Origin: a virus
DNA: 47,101 nt
Strand: one strand, 5' to 3'
IMG/VR virus record: IMGVR_UViG_3300046804_001641
Coordinates: 1 to 47,101 of that record
Shown: positions 32,733-40,558 of the stretch, one piece after another
How the letters are laid out: each line of letters starts with the position of its first letter
Position numbering within the stretch: position 1 is the first letter of the stretch
The notes under the pieces: model-generated
The model's input: only the letters and a program-made list of their open reading frames with translations
What the model was told of the DNA's origin: nothing
The model's database searches: none
Translations under genes and position numbers: made by a program

Positions 32733-34451
32733 ATGACCTGGAGAAAGTATTTTAAAACCACATCGCCTGCTAACGTAAGCCCAATTTCTGGGCAAGGTTC
32801 AGCGGCACAAAGCGGTGTGGGATACCGAAACTATCAGAGTCAACTACCAGAAGTGTATGTTGGCCACCCCAACCGTACTGAGCGTTACAACCAGTATGAG
32901 CAAATGGACATGGATTCAGAAGTGAACTCGGCACTGGACATTCTGGCCGAGTTCTGCACACAAATCAACACAGACAACGAGACTGCTTTTGAAACAGTGT
33001 TTCATGAAAAGCCCACAGACTCAGAAATTAAAATTATCACTGAACAGCTGAAGCAGTGGTACAGCCTAAACAAACTGGACAAGCGCATCTTCAAGATTGT
33101 GCGTAACACACTCAAGTATGGTGACCAGGTGTTCTTGCGTGACCCAGAAACATTTGAATTGTACTGGGTGGAAATGAGCAAGGTCACCAAAGTGATCGTA
33201 AACGAAAGCAAGGGCAAAGAGCCCGAGCAGTACGTGATCAAAGACATCAACCCCAACTTCCAAAACCTAACTGTTACTGCGGTGTCCACTAGTGACACAT
33301 ACACCAACCACCCACAAGTGGGCGGACCCAGCGGCAGTTACATACAGCCCAAAACACCTTACAGCGGTGGATCACGTTTTACTCATGCACAAAACGAAGC
33401 GGTCGTTGATGCAGAACACATTGTTCACTGTAGTCTAACCGAGGGTCTAGACGTCAACTGGCCTTTTGGTAACAGTATTCTAGAACAGATTTTTAAAGTA
33501 TTCAAGCAGAAAGAACTGCTGGAAGACAGTATCCTGATCTATCGTGTGCAACGTGCGCCCGAGCGCCGTATCTTTAAGATCGACGTGGGTAACATGCCAG
33601 CACACATGGCCATGGCATTCGTGGAACGTGTAAAGAATGAAATCTGGCAGCGCCGTATTCCCACTCAGACTGGTGGCGGCACCAACATGATGGATGCCAC
33701 ATACAATCCATTGTCAATTAACGAAGACTACTTCTTCCCACAGACTGCTGACGGTCGTGGTTCTAGTGTGGAAACACTGCCTGGAGGTCAGAACTTAGGT
33801 GAGATCGACGACTTGCGTTACTTCACCAACAAGCTGTTCCGTGGCTTGCGTATTCCATCCAGCTATTTGCCCACTGGTCCAGAAGATGGCACCATGACTG
33901 TTAACGACGGTCGTGTGGGCACAGCACTGATCCAGGAATGGCGCTTTAACCAATACTGTATGCGTTTGCAGAAAATGATTGGTGAAAAGCTGGACGAAGA
34001 GTTCAAAATGTTCATGAAGTGGCGCGGTATTAATATTGACAACAGTATTTTTACTCTGAAATTCACTGAACCACAGAACTTTGCACAGTACAAACAAGCT
34101 GAAATTGACTCAGTTCGTATTGGTACATTTACCCAATTGGAAGCATTTCCTTACCTGAGCAAGCGTTTCTTGCTAACCAGATACCTGGGCTTGAGCGAAG
34201 AAGAGATGCAGAAGAACGAGGAAATGTGGGCCGAAGAGCAGGGCGACGCTGAAAGTTCACCAGCCAACCAGGCTGACTTACGTAGTGTGGGTATTACTCC
34301 TGGCGGTCTGGAAACTGACATGGCCAATGTGGCGCCCCCAGCTGAAGGTGAAGCTGGCGGTGAAGCACCAGCAGGTGAAGTACCTGGTAACACTGGCGCC
34401 GCACCAGCAGCCGCCGCAGCCAGCGTGGGCGCACCAGCCCCAGCCGCATAA
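32733..34451 (+). CDS. 20: Portal vertex protein gp20
   Basis: A 572-residue T4-type portal (T4 gp20 is 524). It forms the dodecameric ring through which DNA is packaged, nucleates prohead assembly and binds the neck. Family features are clear: LPEVYVGHPNRTERYNQYEQ with MDSEVNSALDILAEFC near the N-terminus, the stem and wing core RVQRAPERRIFKIDVGNMPA, then YFTNKLFRGLRIPSSYLPTG and RVGTALIQEWRFNQYCMRLQ. The extra length is a C-terminal tail of about 60 residues rich in A, P, G and E. It is the first gene of the head cluster, whose order 20-67-68-21-22-23 matches T4. Confidence 0.96.
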   Translation: MTWRKYFKTTSPANVSPISGQGSAAQSGVGYRNYQSQLPEVYVGHPNRTERYNQYEQMDMDSEVNSALDILAEFCTQINTDNETAFETVFHEKPTDSEIKIITEQLKQWYSLNKLDKRIFKIVRNTLKYGDQVFLRDPETFELYWVEMSKVTKVIVNESKGKEPEQYVIKDINPNFQNLTVTAVSTSDTYTNHPQVGGPSGSYIQPKTPYSGGSRFTHAQNEAVVDAEHIVHCSLTEGLDVNWPFGNSILEQIFKVFKQKELLEDSILIYRVQRAPERRIFKIDVGNMPAHMAMAFVERVKNEIWQRRIPTQTGGGTNMMDATYNPLSINEDYFFPQTADGRGSSVETLPGGQNLGEIDDLRYFTNKLFRGLRIPSSYLPTGPEDGTMTVNDGRVGTALIQEWRFNQYCMRLQKMIGEKLDEEFKMFMKWRGINIDNSIFTLKFTEPQNFAQYKQAEIDSVRIGTFTQLEAFPYLSKRFLLTRYLGLSEEEMQKNEEMWAEEQGDAESSPANQADLRSVGITPGGLETDMANVAPPAEGEAGGEAPAGEVPGNTGAAPAAAAASVGAPAPAA

Positions 34452-34454
34452 ATA
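34447..34454 (+). promoter_or_regulatory. Late promoter-like element (CATAAATA) at the portal stop
   Basis: One base from TATAAATA and overlapping the portal TAA. The predicted start falls at the ATG of the next gene (34460), so it would make that mRNA nearly leaderless or serve the prohead core gene further on. Confidence 0.4.
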
Positions 34455-34459
34455 AAATT

Positions 34460-34699
34460 ATGATACTATCAGAATTCACTTCAGCTAACGCCATGTTGCC
34501 CGTTTTCCAGAATGAGGAAGACGACAACTCCACTCTGAAAGTTTCAGACGTTCGTAAAACCCGTCTAACATTGCTACAGCTGAACAAGCTACGCAAAATG
34601 AATGATGTGCGTGAATATGAGCGTGAAAAGAAATTGGATTCAGTTAGCAAGCAATACAAAGCGGCAGCGCCTGAAGGCGGCGCAATGCCTGGTCTTTAA
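34460..34699 (+). CDS. Small prohead core protein, gp67 position
   Basis: A 79-residue protein between the portal and the larger prohead core gene, where T4 has gp67 (80 residues), an internal core component cleaved by gp21. The middle is a basic helix, LTLLQLNKLRKMNDVREYER, followed by EKKLDSVSKQYKAAAPEGGA. I recognise the type from aquatic T4-like phages but sequence similarity to T4 gp67 itself is not evident by eye. The ATG lies 8 bases after the portal stop and has no clear ribosome site, suggesting coupled translation. Confidence 0.6.
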   Translation: MILSEFTSANAMLPVFQNEEDDNSTLKVSDVRKTRLTLLQLNKLRKMNDVREYEREKKLDSVSKQYKAAAPEGGAMPGL

Positions 34700-34756
34700 T
34701 TATCTCCTAAGAAACCTTCAAAAAACACGCATTTAACGCAGTTTTTTTAACTACGC

Positions 34757-34764
34757 TGTAAATA
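34757..34764 (+). promoter_or_regulatory. Late promoter-like element (TGTAAATA) before the prohead core gene
   Basis: Located in the 95-base gap before 34795. Predicted start near 34771 leaves a leader with a good TTTAGGAGA ribosome site. Confidence 0.45.
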
Positions 34765-34794
34765 GATTACAAGCCATAGTTTTAGGAGACCCTA

Positions 34795-35892
34795 ATGAAT
34801 AAATTTGAAAGTTTAATTGAGCACATCATCAATGGCGATGAAAACCGTGCCCGTGCAATTTTCCACGACATCGTCGTAGAACGTAGCCGCCAGATTTACG
34901 AGTCTTTAGTTGACGAAGACACAACTGAAGAAGATATCGAACAAATTTCCGACGAAGTTGATGCAGACCACGAAGGCGTTGAGCCCAAGTTGGAAAGCAT
35001 TATCACTGCTGAGGATGCAAAAAGTCTAATGGATTGGGTAGACAGCGGCATTGCCGAAGGTCTTGACCCAGCTTTGCTAGAAAAAGTTAGCCAATTCTAC
35101 GGTGTTGGCGTACAAGAAGGTCTAACCACCAAGCTAGAAGAAAACGCTGACAACCTATTGAACATTGCTTACGGCGGTGTTGCAGAGGCTGACGACGAAC
35201 TAGACATGGGCGGCGAAATGGACATGGACATGCCCGGCGCTGAAGAAGGCGGCGAAGGCGAAGAAGGTATGGAAGGTGGTGAGGGCGAAGAAGGCCTAGA
35301 AGACCGCGTTCAAGACCTAGAAGACGCTCTAGACGACTTGCAAGCTGAATTTGATGCCCTAATGGCTGACGAAGCTGGCGAAGAAGAACACAATGACGGC
35401 GAAAGCGATCCTGATTTCGGCGGTGAAGAAGGTGGAATGTTTGGTGGCGAAGAAGAGCCAGCAGAAGAAAGCCTAGCTAACTTCCCAGCTACAGAAAGCA
35501 AAATCCCCGCTAACCAACGCAAGAGCGACATTGACATCATGCGTGAATACGTAGAGAAAGTCAGTTCTCCTTCTAACACAGAAGGTCAGACAGTTGGTGG
35601 TAACAGCAGTAGCAAGCCTACAGTAAATGCTACATCTATCGTTGCAGGTAAGAACGACATGGGTGGTACATCTGCTAACATCGCTAAAGGTGGTACAGAA
35701 CAAGCTCCTGACGGACAATCTGCTACTAAGAAGCCATCTAATCAGTACACAAAAGGCCAAGGCAACCTAAAGGGCGCTGGCAGCTTTGAGAACGTACCTG
35801 GTGCTAAAGCTGGTAACACTTTCGCTAAGAAAGAAACTGCTAAGACAGGCGAAGAAGGTGGTGTAAACAAGACCACTCCTTTGGCCAAGTAA
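34795..35892 (+). CDS. 68: Prohead core protein, gp68-like, with acidic insert
   Basis: A 365-residue protein. The N-terminal 50 residues (MNKFESLIEHIINGDENRAR, then AIFHDIVVERSRQIYESL) match the prohead core gp68 type, and its position between the gp67-like gene and gp21 fits. A conserved helical part continues to about residue 130. A very acidic glycine-rich segment follows at about 135-225 with repeats of EEGGEGEEG, interrupted by a predicted coiled coil (LEDALDDLQAEFDALMADEA). The C-terminal 130 residues are glycine, lysine, threonine and asparagine-rich. T4 gp68 is 141 residues, so most of this protein is extra. In T4 the core is digested by gp21 and acidic peptides remain in the head, so the acidic insert could have a similar fate. 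Confidence 0.75.
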   Translation: MNKFESLIEHIINGDENRARAIFHDIVVERSRQIYESLVDEDTTEEDIEQISDEVDADHEGVEPKLESIITAEDAKSLMDWVDSGIAEGLDPALLEKVSQFYGVGVQEGLTTKLEENADNLLNIAYGGVAEADDELDMGGEMDMDMPGAEEGGEGEEGMEGGEGEEGLEDRVQDLEDALDDLQAEFDALMADEAGEEEHNDGESDPDFGGEEGGMFGGEEEPAEESLANFPATESKIPANQRKSDIDIMREYVEKVSSPSNTEGQTVGGNSSSKPTVNATSIVAGKNDMGGTSANIAKGGTEQAPDGQSATKKPSNQYTKGQGNLKGAGSFENVPGAKAGNTFAKKETAKTGEEGGVNKTTPLAK

Positions 35893-35905
35893 GGACTAAA
35901 CGGCG

Positions 35906-36532
35906 ATGACTTTAATGCTTCGTGAACATTTGTCGTTCGACAACGCCAAGATGGTTGTCGAATCGACAGATGAAGGCAAAACACTGAAAATGGAAGGCAT
36001 TTTCATTCAGGGTGGTGTACGTAACGCTAACGAGCGTGTATACCCTGTGAATGAAATTCGCCAGGCCTGCGAAAACATCAACAAGCAAATTGGTGATGGT
36101 AACAGTGTTTTGGGCGAAGTGGACCATCCCGAAGGTTTGAACATCAACCTGGACCGTGTCAGTCACTGCATTGAAAAAATGTGGATGGACGGTCCCAACG
36201 GTTATGGTAAACTTAGAATTATCCCCACACCAATGGGTCTGCTAATCAAAACCATGCTTGAAAGCAAAGTCAAGCTGGGTGTTAGCAGCCGTGGTAGTGG
36301 AAACGTAAATGAAGGCACTGGCCATGTCAGCGATTTTGACATTGTCACTGTTGACATCGTGGCACAACCTAGTGCCCCTAATGCATACCCCCGTGCAGTA
36401 TACGAAGGTTTACTGAATATGCGACATGGGCACAGGGTATTCGATATGGCTCGTGAAGCCAATGTAGATCAAAAAGTGCAGAAGTATTTGAAAGAGCAGG
36501 TAACTCGCTTGATCAAAGACTTGAAAGTATAA
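35906..36532 (+). CDS. 21: Prohead core protease gp21
   Basis: A 208-residue serine protease that matures the prohead by cleaving core and capsid proteins (T4 gp21 is 212). Catalytic elements fit the family: H74 in EVDHPEG, S127 or S128 in GVSSRGSG, and acidic residues in DFDIVTVD at 143-150. An N-terminal MEGIFIQGGVRNANERVYP strand is also typical. The start at 35906 has AAGGA about ten bases upstream; an in-frame ATG at 35915 is possible. It is followed 10 bases later by gp22, so both are probably made from one mRNA. Confidence 0.95.
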   Translation: MTLMLREHLSFDNAKMVVESTDEGKTLKMEGIFIQGGVRNANERVYPVNEIRQACENINKQIGDGNSVLGEVDHPEGLNINLDRVSHCIEKMWMDGPNGYGKLRIIPTPMGLLIKTMLESKVKLGVSSRGSGNVNEGTGHVSDFDIVTVDIVAQPSAPNAYPRAVYEGLLNMRHGHRVFDMAREANVDQKVQKYLKEQVTRLIKDLKV

Positions 36533-36542
36533 GGAGAAACAG

Positions 36543-37649
36543 ATGTTAGATGCTATCAAACCATTAGTAGATAATGGCATCGTAAACGAGGAAACTCGTG
36601 CAGCAATCACGGAAGCCTGGGAGATCAAACTCGCCGAGGCCAAAGAACAAGTTCGTGCTGAGTTGCGTGAGGAGTTTGCGACCCGCTATCAACACGACAA
36701 AAGTGTAATGGTTGAAGCTCTAGACAAGATGGTTACTGAATCTCTAGCAAACGAGTTGGAAGAGTTCGCTCACGATAAGCGCAAACTAGCTGAAGACCGC
36801 GTCACCTTTAAAAAGATGATGTCGGAATCTGCTGGCAAGTTCCAGAACTTTGTAGTCGAAAGTCTAGCAAAGGAAATCAAGGAACTACGTGCTGATCGCA
36901 AAATCCAACAGGAATCATTCCAGAAGTTAGAAGCTTTCGTTGTTAAAGCCCTAGCTGAGGAAATCCAAGAGTTCGCTAAAGACAAGCAAGCTGTTGTTGA
37001 AACTAAAGTACGCCTAGTAGCAGAAGCCAAGAACAAATTGGCCGAACTACAAGCTAACTTCGTACAACGCTCAGCAAAGCTGGTTAAAGAATCAGTTGCC
37101 CAAAATCTAGAAGCTGAACTATCTCAGCTGAAAGAGGACATCCAAACTGCTCGTCAGAACATGTTTGGCCGTCGCCTGTTCGAAGCTTTTGCTTCTGAAT
37201 ACACTATGACTCACCTAAATGAGAACCAGGTAATCAGTAAGCTAAAGGCCCAAATCCAGAAAAAGGATATGGCCCTAGCAGAAGCTCGCAAACAAGTCCT
37301 GGAAAAGGCTCGTTTAGTTGAACACAAAAACAAAGAGATCAAAGTGATCAGTGAGCAAACTCAACGCACTACAAAGTTGAATGAGCTTATGAAACCACTA
37401 AACAAAGAGAAGCAAGCCATTATGGGTCAGCTTCTTGAATCAGTGCAGACTGACAAATTGCAAGCTGCATTTGAAAAGTATCTTCCAGCCGTTCTGGAGA
37501 CCAAAGGCCAAATGTCATCAGCCCCACAAAAGCAGGTGATTGCCGAGAGTCGTACAGCCGTAACTGGAGACAAAGCTGCTAAAACGGCGCCTATCACCGA
37601 TGACGACAATAACGTCATTGAAATTAGACGTCTAGCAGGGCTAAAGTAA
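36543..37649 (+). CDS. 22: Prohead scaffold protein gp22
   Basis: A 368-residue, almost entirely helical protein (T4 gp22 is 269), the main internal scaffold removed by gp21 before DNA packaging. It is rich in K, E, A and Q with clear heptads across about 20-290, and has repeated segments: FVVESLAKEIKELRADRK and FVVKALAEEIQEFAKDKQ are two copies of one unit. The C-terminal part ends in NNVIEIRRLAGLK. The ATG has an AAGGAGAAAC ribosome site. Position before gp23 is conserved with T4. Confidence 0.93.
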   Translation: MLDAIKPLVDNGIVNEETRAAITEAWEIKLAEAKEQVRAELREEFATRYQHDKSVMVEALDKMVTESLANELEEFAHDKRKLAEDRVTFKKMMSESAGKFQNFVVESLAKEIKELRADRKIQQESFQKLEAFVVKALAEEIQEFAKDKQAVVETKVRLVAEAKNKLAELQANFVQRSAKLVKESVAQNLEAELSQLKEDIQTARQNMFGRRLFEAFASEYTMTHLNENQVISKLKAQIQKKDMALAEARKQVLEKARLVEHKNKEIKVISEQTQRTTKLNELMKPLNKEKQAIMGQLLESVQTDKLQAAFEKYLPAVLETKGQMSSAPQKQVIAESRTAVTGDKAAKTAPITDDDNNVIEIRRLAGLK

Positions 37650-37668
37650 GTAAATAGGAGAAACTTAA

Positions 37669-38871
37669 ATGAAACAAGCACTACTAGAAAGCCGCTGGGG
37701 AGAGACCAAAGACGCCCTGTTAGAAGGACTACAAGGTTCTCGCCGCACCAGCATGAGTGTTATCTTAGAAAACACTCGCAAGCACCTAGCTGAATCCGCA
37801 ACTGCTGGTTCAACTTCAGCTGGTAACATCGCGACTTTAAACCGCGTGATTCTACCAGTTATCCGCCGTGTTATGCCCACTGTTATCGCTAACGAAATCG
37901 TTGGTGTACAGCCCATGACTGGCCCTGTGGCCCAAATCCACACATTGCGTGTACGTTACGCAGACCAAATGACCGATAGCTCAGGCTTCGGTAACAGCAC
38001 AGCACCTGGTGATGAAGCTCTAAGCCCATTCAAGATTGCTGCCGCTTACTCTGCACAAGCACAAGCTGCTGGCGGTTCTACTGCTACTAGCTACCGCGCT
38101 GCCGCAACTAGCGCCCTAGAAGGCAATCCAGGTCAACGTATCAACGTTCAGATCTTGAAGCAAGTTGTTGAAGCTAAGACACGTAAGTTGTCTGCACGTT
38201 GGACATTTGAAGCCGCTCAAGACGCACAGTCTATGCACGGCCTAGATGTTGAAGCAGAAATCATGGCAGCTTTGGCACAAGAGATTACTGTTGAAATCGA
38301 CCAAGAGATCATCGGTAGCCTACGTAGCCTAGCCCCAACTGAAGAAGCATACGACCAAGCTGCTGTATCTGGTACAGCTACATTCGTTGGTGACGAACAC
38401 GCTGCTCTAGCTGTTCTAATCAACCGTGTTGCTAACAAGATTGCCGCACGTACACGTCGCGGTGCTGGTAACTGGGCAATCGTAAGCCCACAAGCTCTGA
38501 CAATTCTACAGAGCGCAACAACAAGTGCATTTGCACGTACAACCGAAGGTACTTTCGAAGCACCTACAAACACTAAGTTTGTTGGTACATTGAACGGTGC
38601 TATGCGTGTTTACGTTGACAGCTATGCTCCTGACAACACACCAGTATTGGTTGGTTACAAGGGTACAAGCGAAGCTGACGCAGCCGCATTCTACTGCCCA
38701 TACATTCCATTGATGAGCAGCGGTGTTGTTCTAGACCCAGCAACATTCGAACCAGTCGTGGGCTTCATGACTCGTTACGGATATGTTGAGTTGACAAACA
38801 CAGCATCTTCTCTAGGTAACGCAGCCGACTACCTAGGCGAGATCACAATCGCTAACGCTAGCTTCCAGTAA
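37669..38871 (+). CDS. 23: Major capsid protein gp23
   Basis: A 400-residue T4-type major capsid protein of the HK97 fold (T4 gp23 is 521). Signature regions are VGVQPMTGPVAQIHTLRVRY near 85, RKLSARWTFEAAQDAQSMHG, then DVEAEIMAALAQEITVEIDQ, and the C-terminal YCPYIPLMSSGVVLDPATFE. The N-terminus has a possible gp21 cleavage point after HLAE (residue 42), giving a shorter propeptide than the 65 residues of T4; this is inferred. The ribosome site AGGAGAAAC is strong. Codon use is distinct: by hand count about 16 of some 29 leucines are CTA and only about 2 CTG, unlike gp46 or gp47. A strong terminator follows at 38902-38926. No gp24-like vertex gene is seen in the window. Confidence 0.96.
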   Translation: MKQALLESRWGETKDALLEGLQGSRRTSMSVILENTRKHLAESATAGSTSAGNIATLNRVILPVIRRVMPTVIANEIVGVQPMTGPVAQIHTLRVRYADQMTDSSGFGNSTAPGDEALSPFKIAAAYSAQAQAAGGSTATSYRAAATSALEGNPGQRINVQILKQVVEAKTRKLSARWTFEAAQDAQSMHGLDVEAEIMAALAQEITVEIDQEIIGSLRSLAPTEEAYDQAAVSGTATFVGDEHAALAVLINRVANKIAARTRRGAGNWAIVSPQALTILQSATTSAFARTTEGTFEAPTNTKFVGTLNGAMRVYVDSYAPDNTPVLVGYKGTSEADAAAFYCPYIPLMSSGVVLDPATFEPVVGFMTRYGYVELTNTASSLGNAADYLGEITIANASFQ

Positions 38872-38901
38872 TCACTTACTGGTCGCAACAGGCGATTATA
38901 C

Positions 38902-38926
38902 AAAAACCCGCTTCGGCGGGTTTTTT
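38902..38926 (+). terminator. Intrinsic terminator after gp23
   Basis: Stem ACCCGC / GCGGGT with a TTCG loop, extended by A-T pairs, followed by six T. Confidence 0.92.
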
Positions 38927-38945
38927 GTTGACTGAATATTCGCAC

Positions 38946-38953
38946 ACTAAATA
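38946..38953 (+). promoter_or_regulatory. Late promoter-like element (ACTAAATA)
   Basis: Just downstream of the gp23 terminator. The leader to 39012 includes a 6-base hairpin (TGTAGC/GCTACA, 38958-38973) and an AGGAG ribosome site. Confidence 0.5.
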
Positions 38954-39011
38954 TTCTTGTAGCAACAGCTACAGCTCGTGTTTAACACACATACACACAA
39001 AGGAGAAAAAT

Positions 39012-39239
39012 ATGAGCAAAACACCTTACGAGATCCGTCTCGAACTTTTGACCTTGGCCAAGGAAATCCTTTCAGCGCCAATCTACGAAAAACGCAGTCA
39101 ACTACAGAATGAATATCATTCCAAGCTAACTGATGCTAACCGTAGTACACTTCCGTTTCCAACTATGCCTGATTTTCCATCCACCACGGATATCATCGCA
39201 CAGGCTGAGGCACTGAAGAAGTTTGTAGACCAGGCGTAA
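39012..39239 (+). CDS. Small conserved protein downstream of gp23
   Basis: A 75-residue protein starting MSKTPYEIRLELLTLAKEIL. The start is placed at 39012, which has AGGAG seven bases upstream; a longer frame reaching back to 38925 would cross the terminator and promoter. The N-terminal helix, a hydrophilic middle and a closing TTDIIAQAEALKKFVDQA make up a small helical protein of a type I recognise from the same place in aquatic T4-like phages, with no known function. It has its own promoter and terminator, so it is a single-gene unit. Confidence 0.8.
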   Translation: MSKTPYEIRLELLTLAKEILSAPIYEKRSQLQNEYHSKLTDANRSTLPFPTMPDFPSTTDIIAQAEALKKFVDQA

Positions 39240-39243
39240 AAAT

Positions 39244-39265
39244 GAAAGCCCCGCAAGGGGCTTTC
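39244..39265 (+). terminator. Intrinsic terminator
   Basis: GAAAGCCCC / GGGGCTTTC with a GCAA loop directly after the stop at 39239; the T-run is short and lies partly inside the stem. Confidence 0.8.
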
Positions 39266-39287
39266 TTGTGGCTATACAAGCAACTGG

Positions 39288-39295
39288 CATAAATA
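39288..39295 (+). promoter_or_regulatory. T4-type late promoter -10 (CATAAATA)
   Basis: One base from consensus. A terminator begins only about 40 bases downstream and there is no reading frame between them. Confidence 0.5.
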
Positions 39296-39301
39296 ATTTA
39301 A

Positions 39302-39364
39302 AATAACAAAGACTCTCAATGGGATGGGAAGACAGGGCCCCCGGCAGCAATGCTGGGGGTTTTC
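39302..39364 (+). ncRNA. Candidate short late RNA between promoter and terminator
   Basis: A transcript from the CATAAATA promoter would start near 39302 and end at the hairpin 39338-39359, giving about 60 bases: an unstructured A-rich 5' end then the terminator stem. No coding potential is seen. It could instead be only a relic of gene loss between two transcription units. Confidence 0.3.
39338..39364 (+). terminator. Intrinsic terminator
   Basis: Nine-base stem CCCCCGGCA / TGCTGGGGG (one G-T pair), loop GCAA, followed by TTTTC. Confidence 0.9.
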
Positions 39365-39372
39365 TGTTTTCA

Positions 39373-39380
39373 GCTAAATA
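39373..39380 (+). promoter_or_regulatory. Late promoter-like element (GCTAAATA)
   Basis: Follows the terminator and precedes the structural gene at 39468. The identical octamer recurs at 41031-41038 before the first fibre gene. Confidence 0.5.
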
Positions 39381-39409
39381 GATAGTACGACTTACACAGG
39401 GTAAGTTTT

Positions 39410-39448
39410 ATGCGGAAGTTCAACCGCGTACGGCCTAGAACGCCGTGA
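39410..39448 (+). CDS. Possible 12-residue leader peptide with tandem hairpins
   Basis: ATG to TGA encodes MRKFNRVRPRTP in the leader of the next gene. The same bases fold into GCGG/CCGC and ACGGC/GCCGT hairpins, the second followed by TTTTT. The ribosome site (CAGGG) is weak and translation is unproven. Confidence 0.25.
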   Translation: MRKFNRVRPRTP

Positions 39449-39467
39449 TTTTTAAGGAGAAAATAAA

Positions 39468-40469
39468 ATGGGACGTCCTCTAAACAAGAAATATTTCGGT
39501 AACCGCAACCAGGGTACCGGTGGTTACGAAGTAACTGGTAACCTATCTAACAGCCAAAACTATGCTGACGATCGTATCGGCGGTGAAGGCGTTGACTATA
39601 TCAACTGGTCAACACTAGGTGCTTTCCGTGGTAACGGTACATTTGGTATCACTGGCCTAGCATTGCCAGCACCATCCCTACCAGGCGGTGTGCAAGCAAC
39701 TTGGACCTTGCTATTTGAAGTTGAAGGTGTTTCAACTGGTGCAGGTAAAACTAACCTAGCAGTTGGCGACACTTTTGGCCACGCAAGCATTCCTGGATTG
39801 ATCGCTAAAGTAACTGACCTGAGTGGTGCTAACGCGGTATTCAGCGTAACAGCCTCTGGCGCTAGCCGTGGTAACGCACTTGCTTATGCTTCATTATTGG
39901 CAGACACACAGGGCCTAACATTAACAAAGATTGCTGGTAGTGGTACTGCTAGCACGTTCCTAGTTGACTTAAACTACCGCGTCAAGTCAGCCGCTATTGT
40001 TGAAAAAGGTTCTGGTTACACTGGTACAGAAACATTCACAGCAGTTGTAACAGGTAACGGCGGTTCACAGACTGCTCCAGCAGGTACACTAGTGTTGACT
40101 ACTGACAGCGGTGCAGTTGGTTCATCAACTAACCAAGAAAACGCTATCATCATGTACGCTAACACAAGTGGTTCAGGTTCTACAGGCCTCGCCGCTGACG
40201 TTATCAAACAAGTGAACACACGCACTTACAAAGTCAAAACATCTGACGGTATTGGTAAAGTAAAACTAAGTACTGATTCTACACCTGCTACAGGTTATGC
40301 TTATATGGTTGCCACTTCTGCATCTGGCGCAACTTATTATGTTACCAAGCTGACAGCACACCGAGCTACACTGGTTGCCAAGACTGGTGACGAGGCACTG
40401 GACGGTATGTCAGTACAGTGGACATTGGGTTCACCAACTGGTTCTATTGTACAGATCGAAAATGCCTAA
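39468..40469 (+). CDS. Virion structural protein (MGRPLNKKYFG family)
   Basis: A 333-residue protein starting MGRPLNKKYFGNRNQGTGGY, an N-terminus I recognise from abundant structural proteins of marine and freshwater T4-like phages. The rest is glycine, threonine, serine and alanine-rich beta structure, with a GSGYTGTETFTAVVTGNGG unit like those in the giant baseplate protein. It has its own promoter, a strong AAGGAG ribosome site and a terminator, consistent with high expression. Codon choice resembles gp23 (many CTA leucines). A capsid decoration or tail-surface role is possible; nothing in the sequence decides between them. Confidence 0.75.
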   Translation: MGRPLNKKYFGNRNQGTGGYEVTGNLSNSQNYADDRIGGEGVDYINWSTLGAFRGNGTFGITGLALPAPSLPGGVQATWTLLFEVEGVSTGAGKTNLAVGDTFGHASIPGLIAKVTDLSGANAVFSVTASGASRGNALAYASLLADTQGLTLTKIAGSGTASTFLVDLNYRVKSAAIVEKGSGYTGTETFTAVVTGNGGSQTAPAGTLVLTTDSGAVGSSTNQENAIIMYANTSGSGSTGLAADVIKQVNTRTYKVKTSDGIGKVKLSTDSTPATGYAYMVATSASGATYYVTKLTAHRATLVAKTGDEALDGMSVQWTLGSPTGSIVQIENA

Positions 40470-40490
40470 GCATTGACGACTTAACGGAAC

Positions 40491-40520
40491 AGGGTTACTG
40501 CAAAGTAACCCTTTCTGTTT
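40491..40520 (+). terminator. Intrinsic terminator
   Basis: AGGGTTACT / AGTAACCCT with a GCAA loop, then TTCTGTTTT. The third terminator in this region with a GCAA tetraloop. Confidence 0.9.
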
Positions 40521-40528
40521 TGAAAGCA

Positions 40529-40536
40529 AATAAATA
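40529..40536 (+). promoter_or_regulatory. T4-type late promoter -10 (AATAAATA)
   Basis: Directly after the terminator; predicted start near 40543, leaving an AGAGAG ribosome site before ATG 40559. Same octamer as the baseplate and gp26-like promoters. Confidence 0.55.
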
Positions 40537-40558
40537 AACAATAACCAGAGAGTATTTT

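Noticed and set aside
34720-34748. AAAAAAC...GTTTTTTT hairpin after the gp67-like gene as a terminator
   Set aside because: The stem is nearly all A-T with a 14-base loop and would be weak; transcription probably reads through to the prohead core gene.
37651-37656. TAAATA directly before gp23 as a late promoter
   Set aside because: Its start site would fall after or within the AGGAG ribosome site (37656-37660), leaving the mRNA without one. It is probably part of the spacer sequence.
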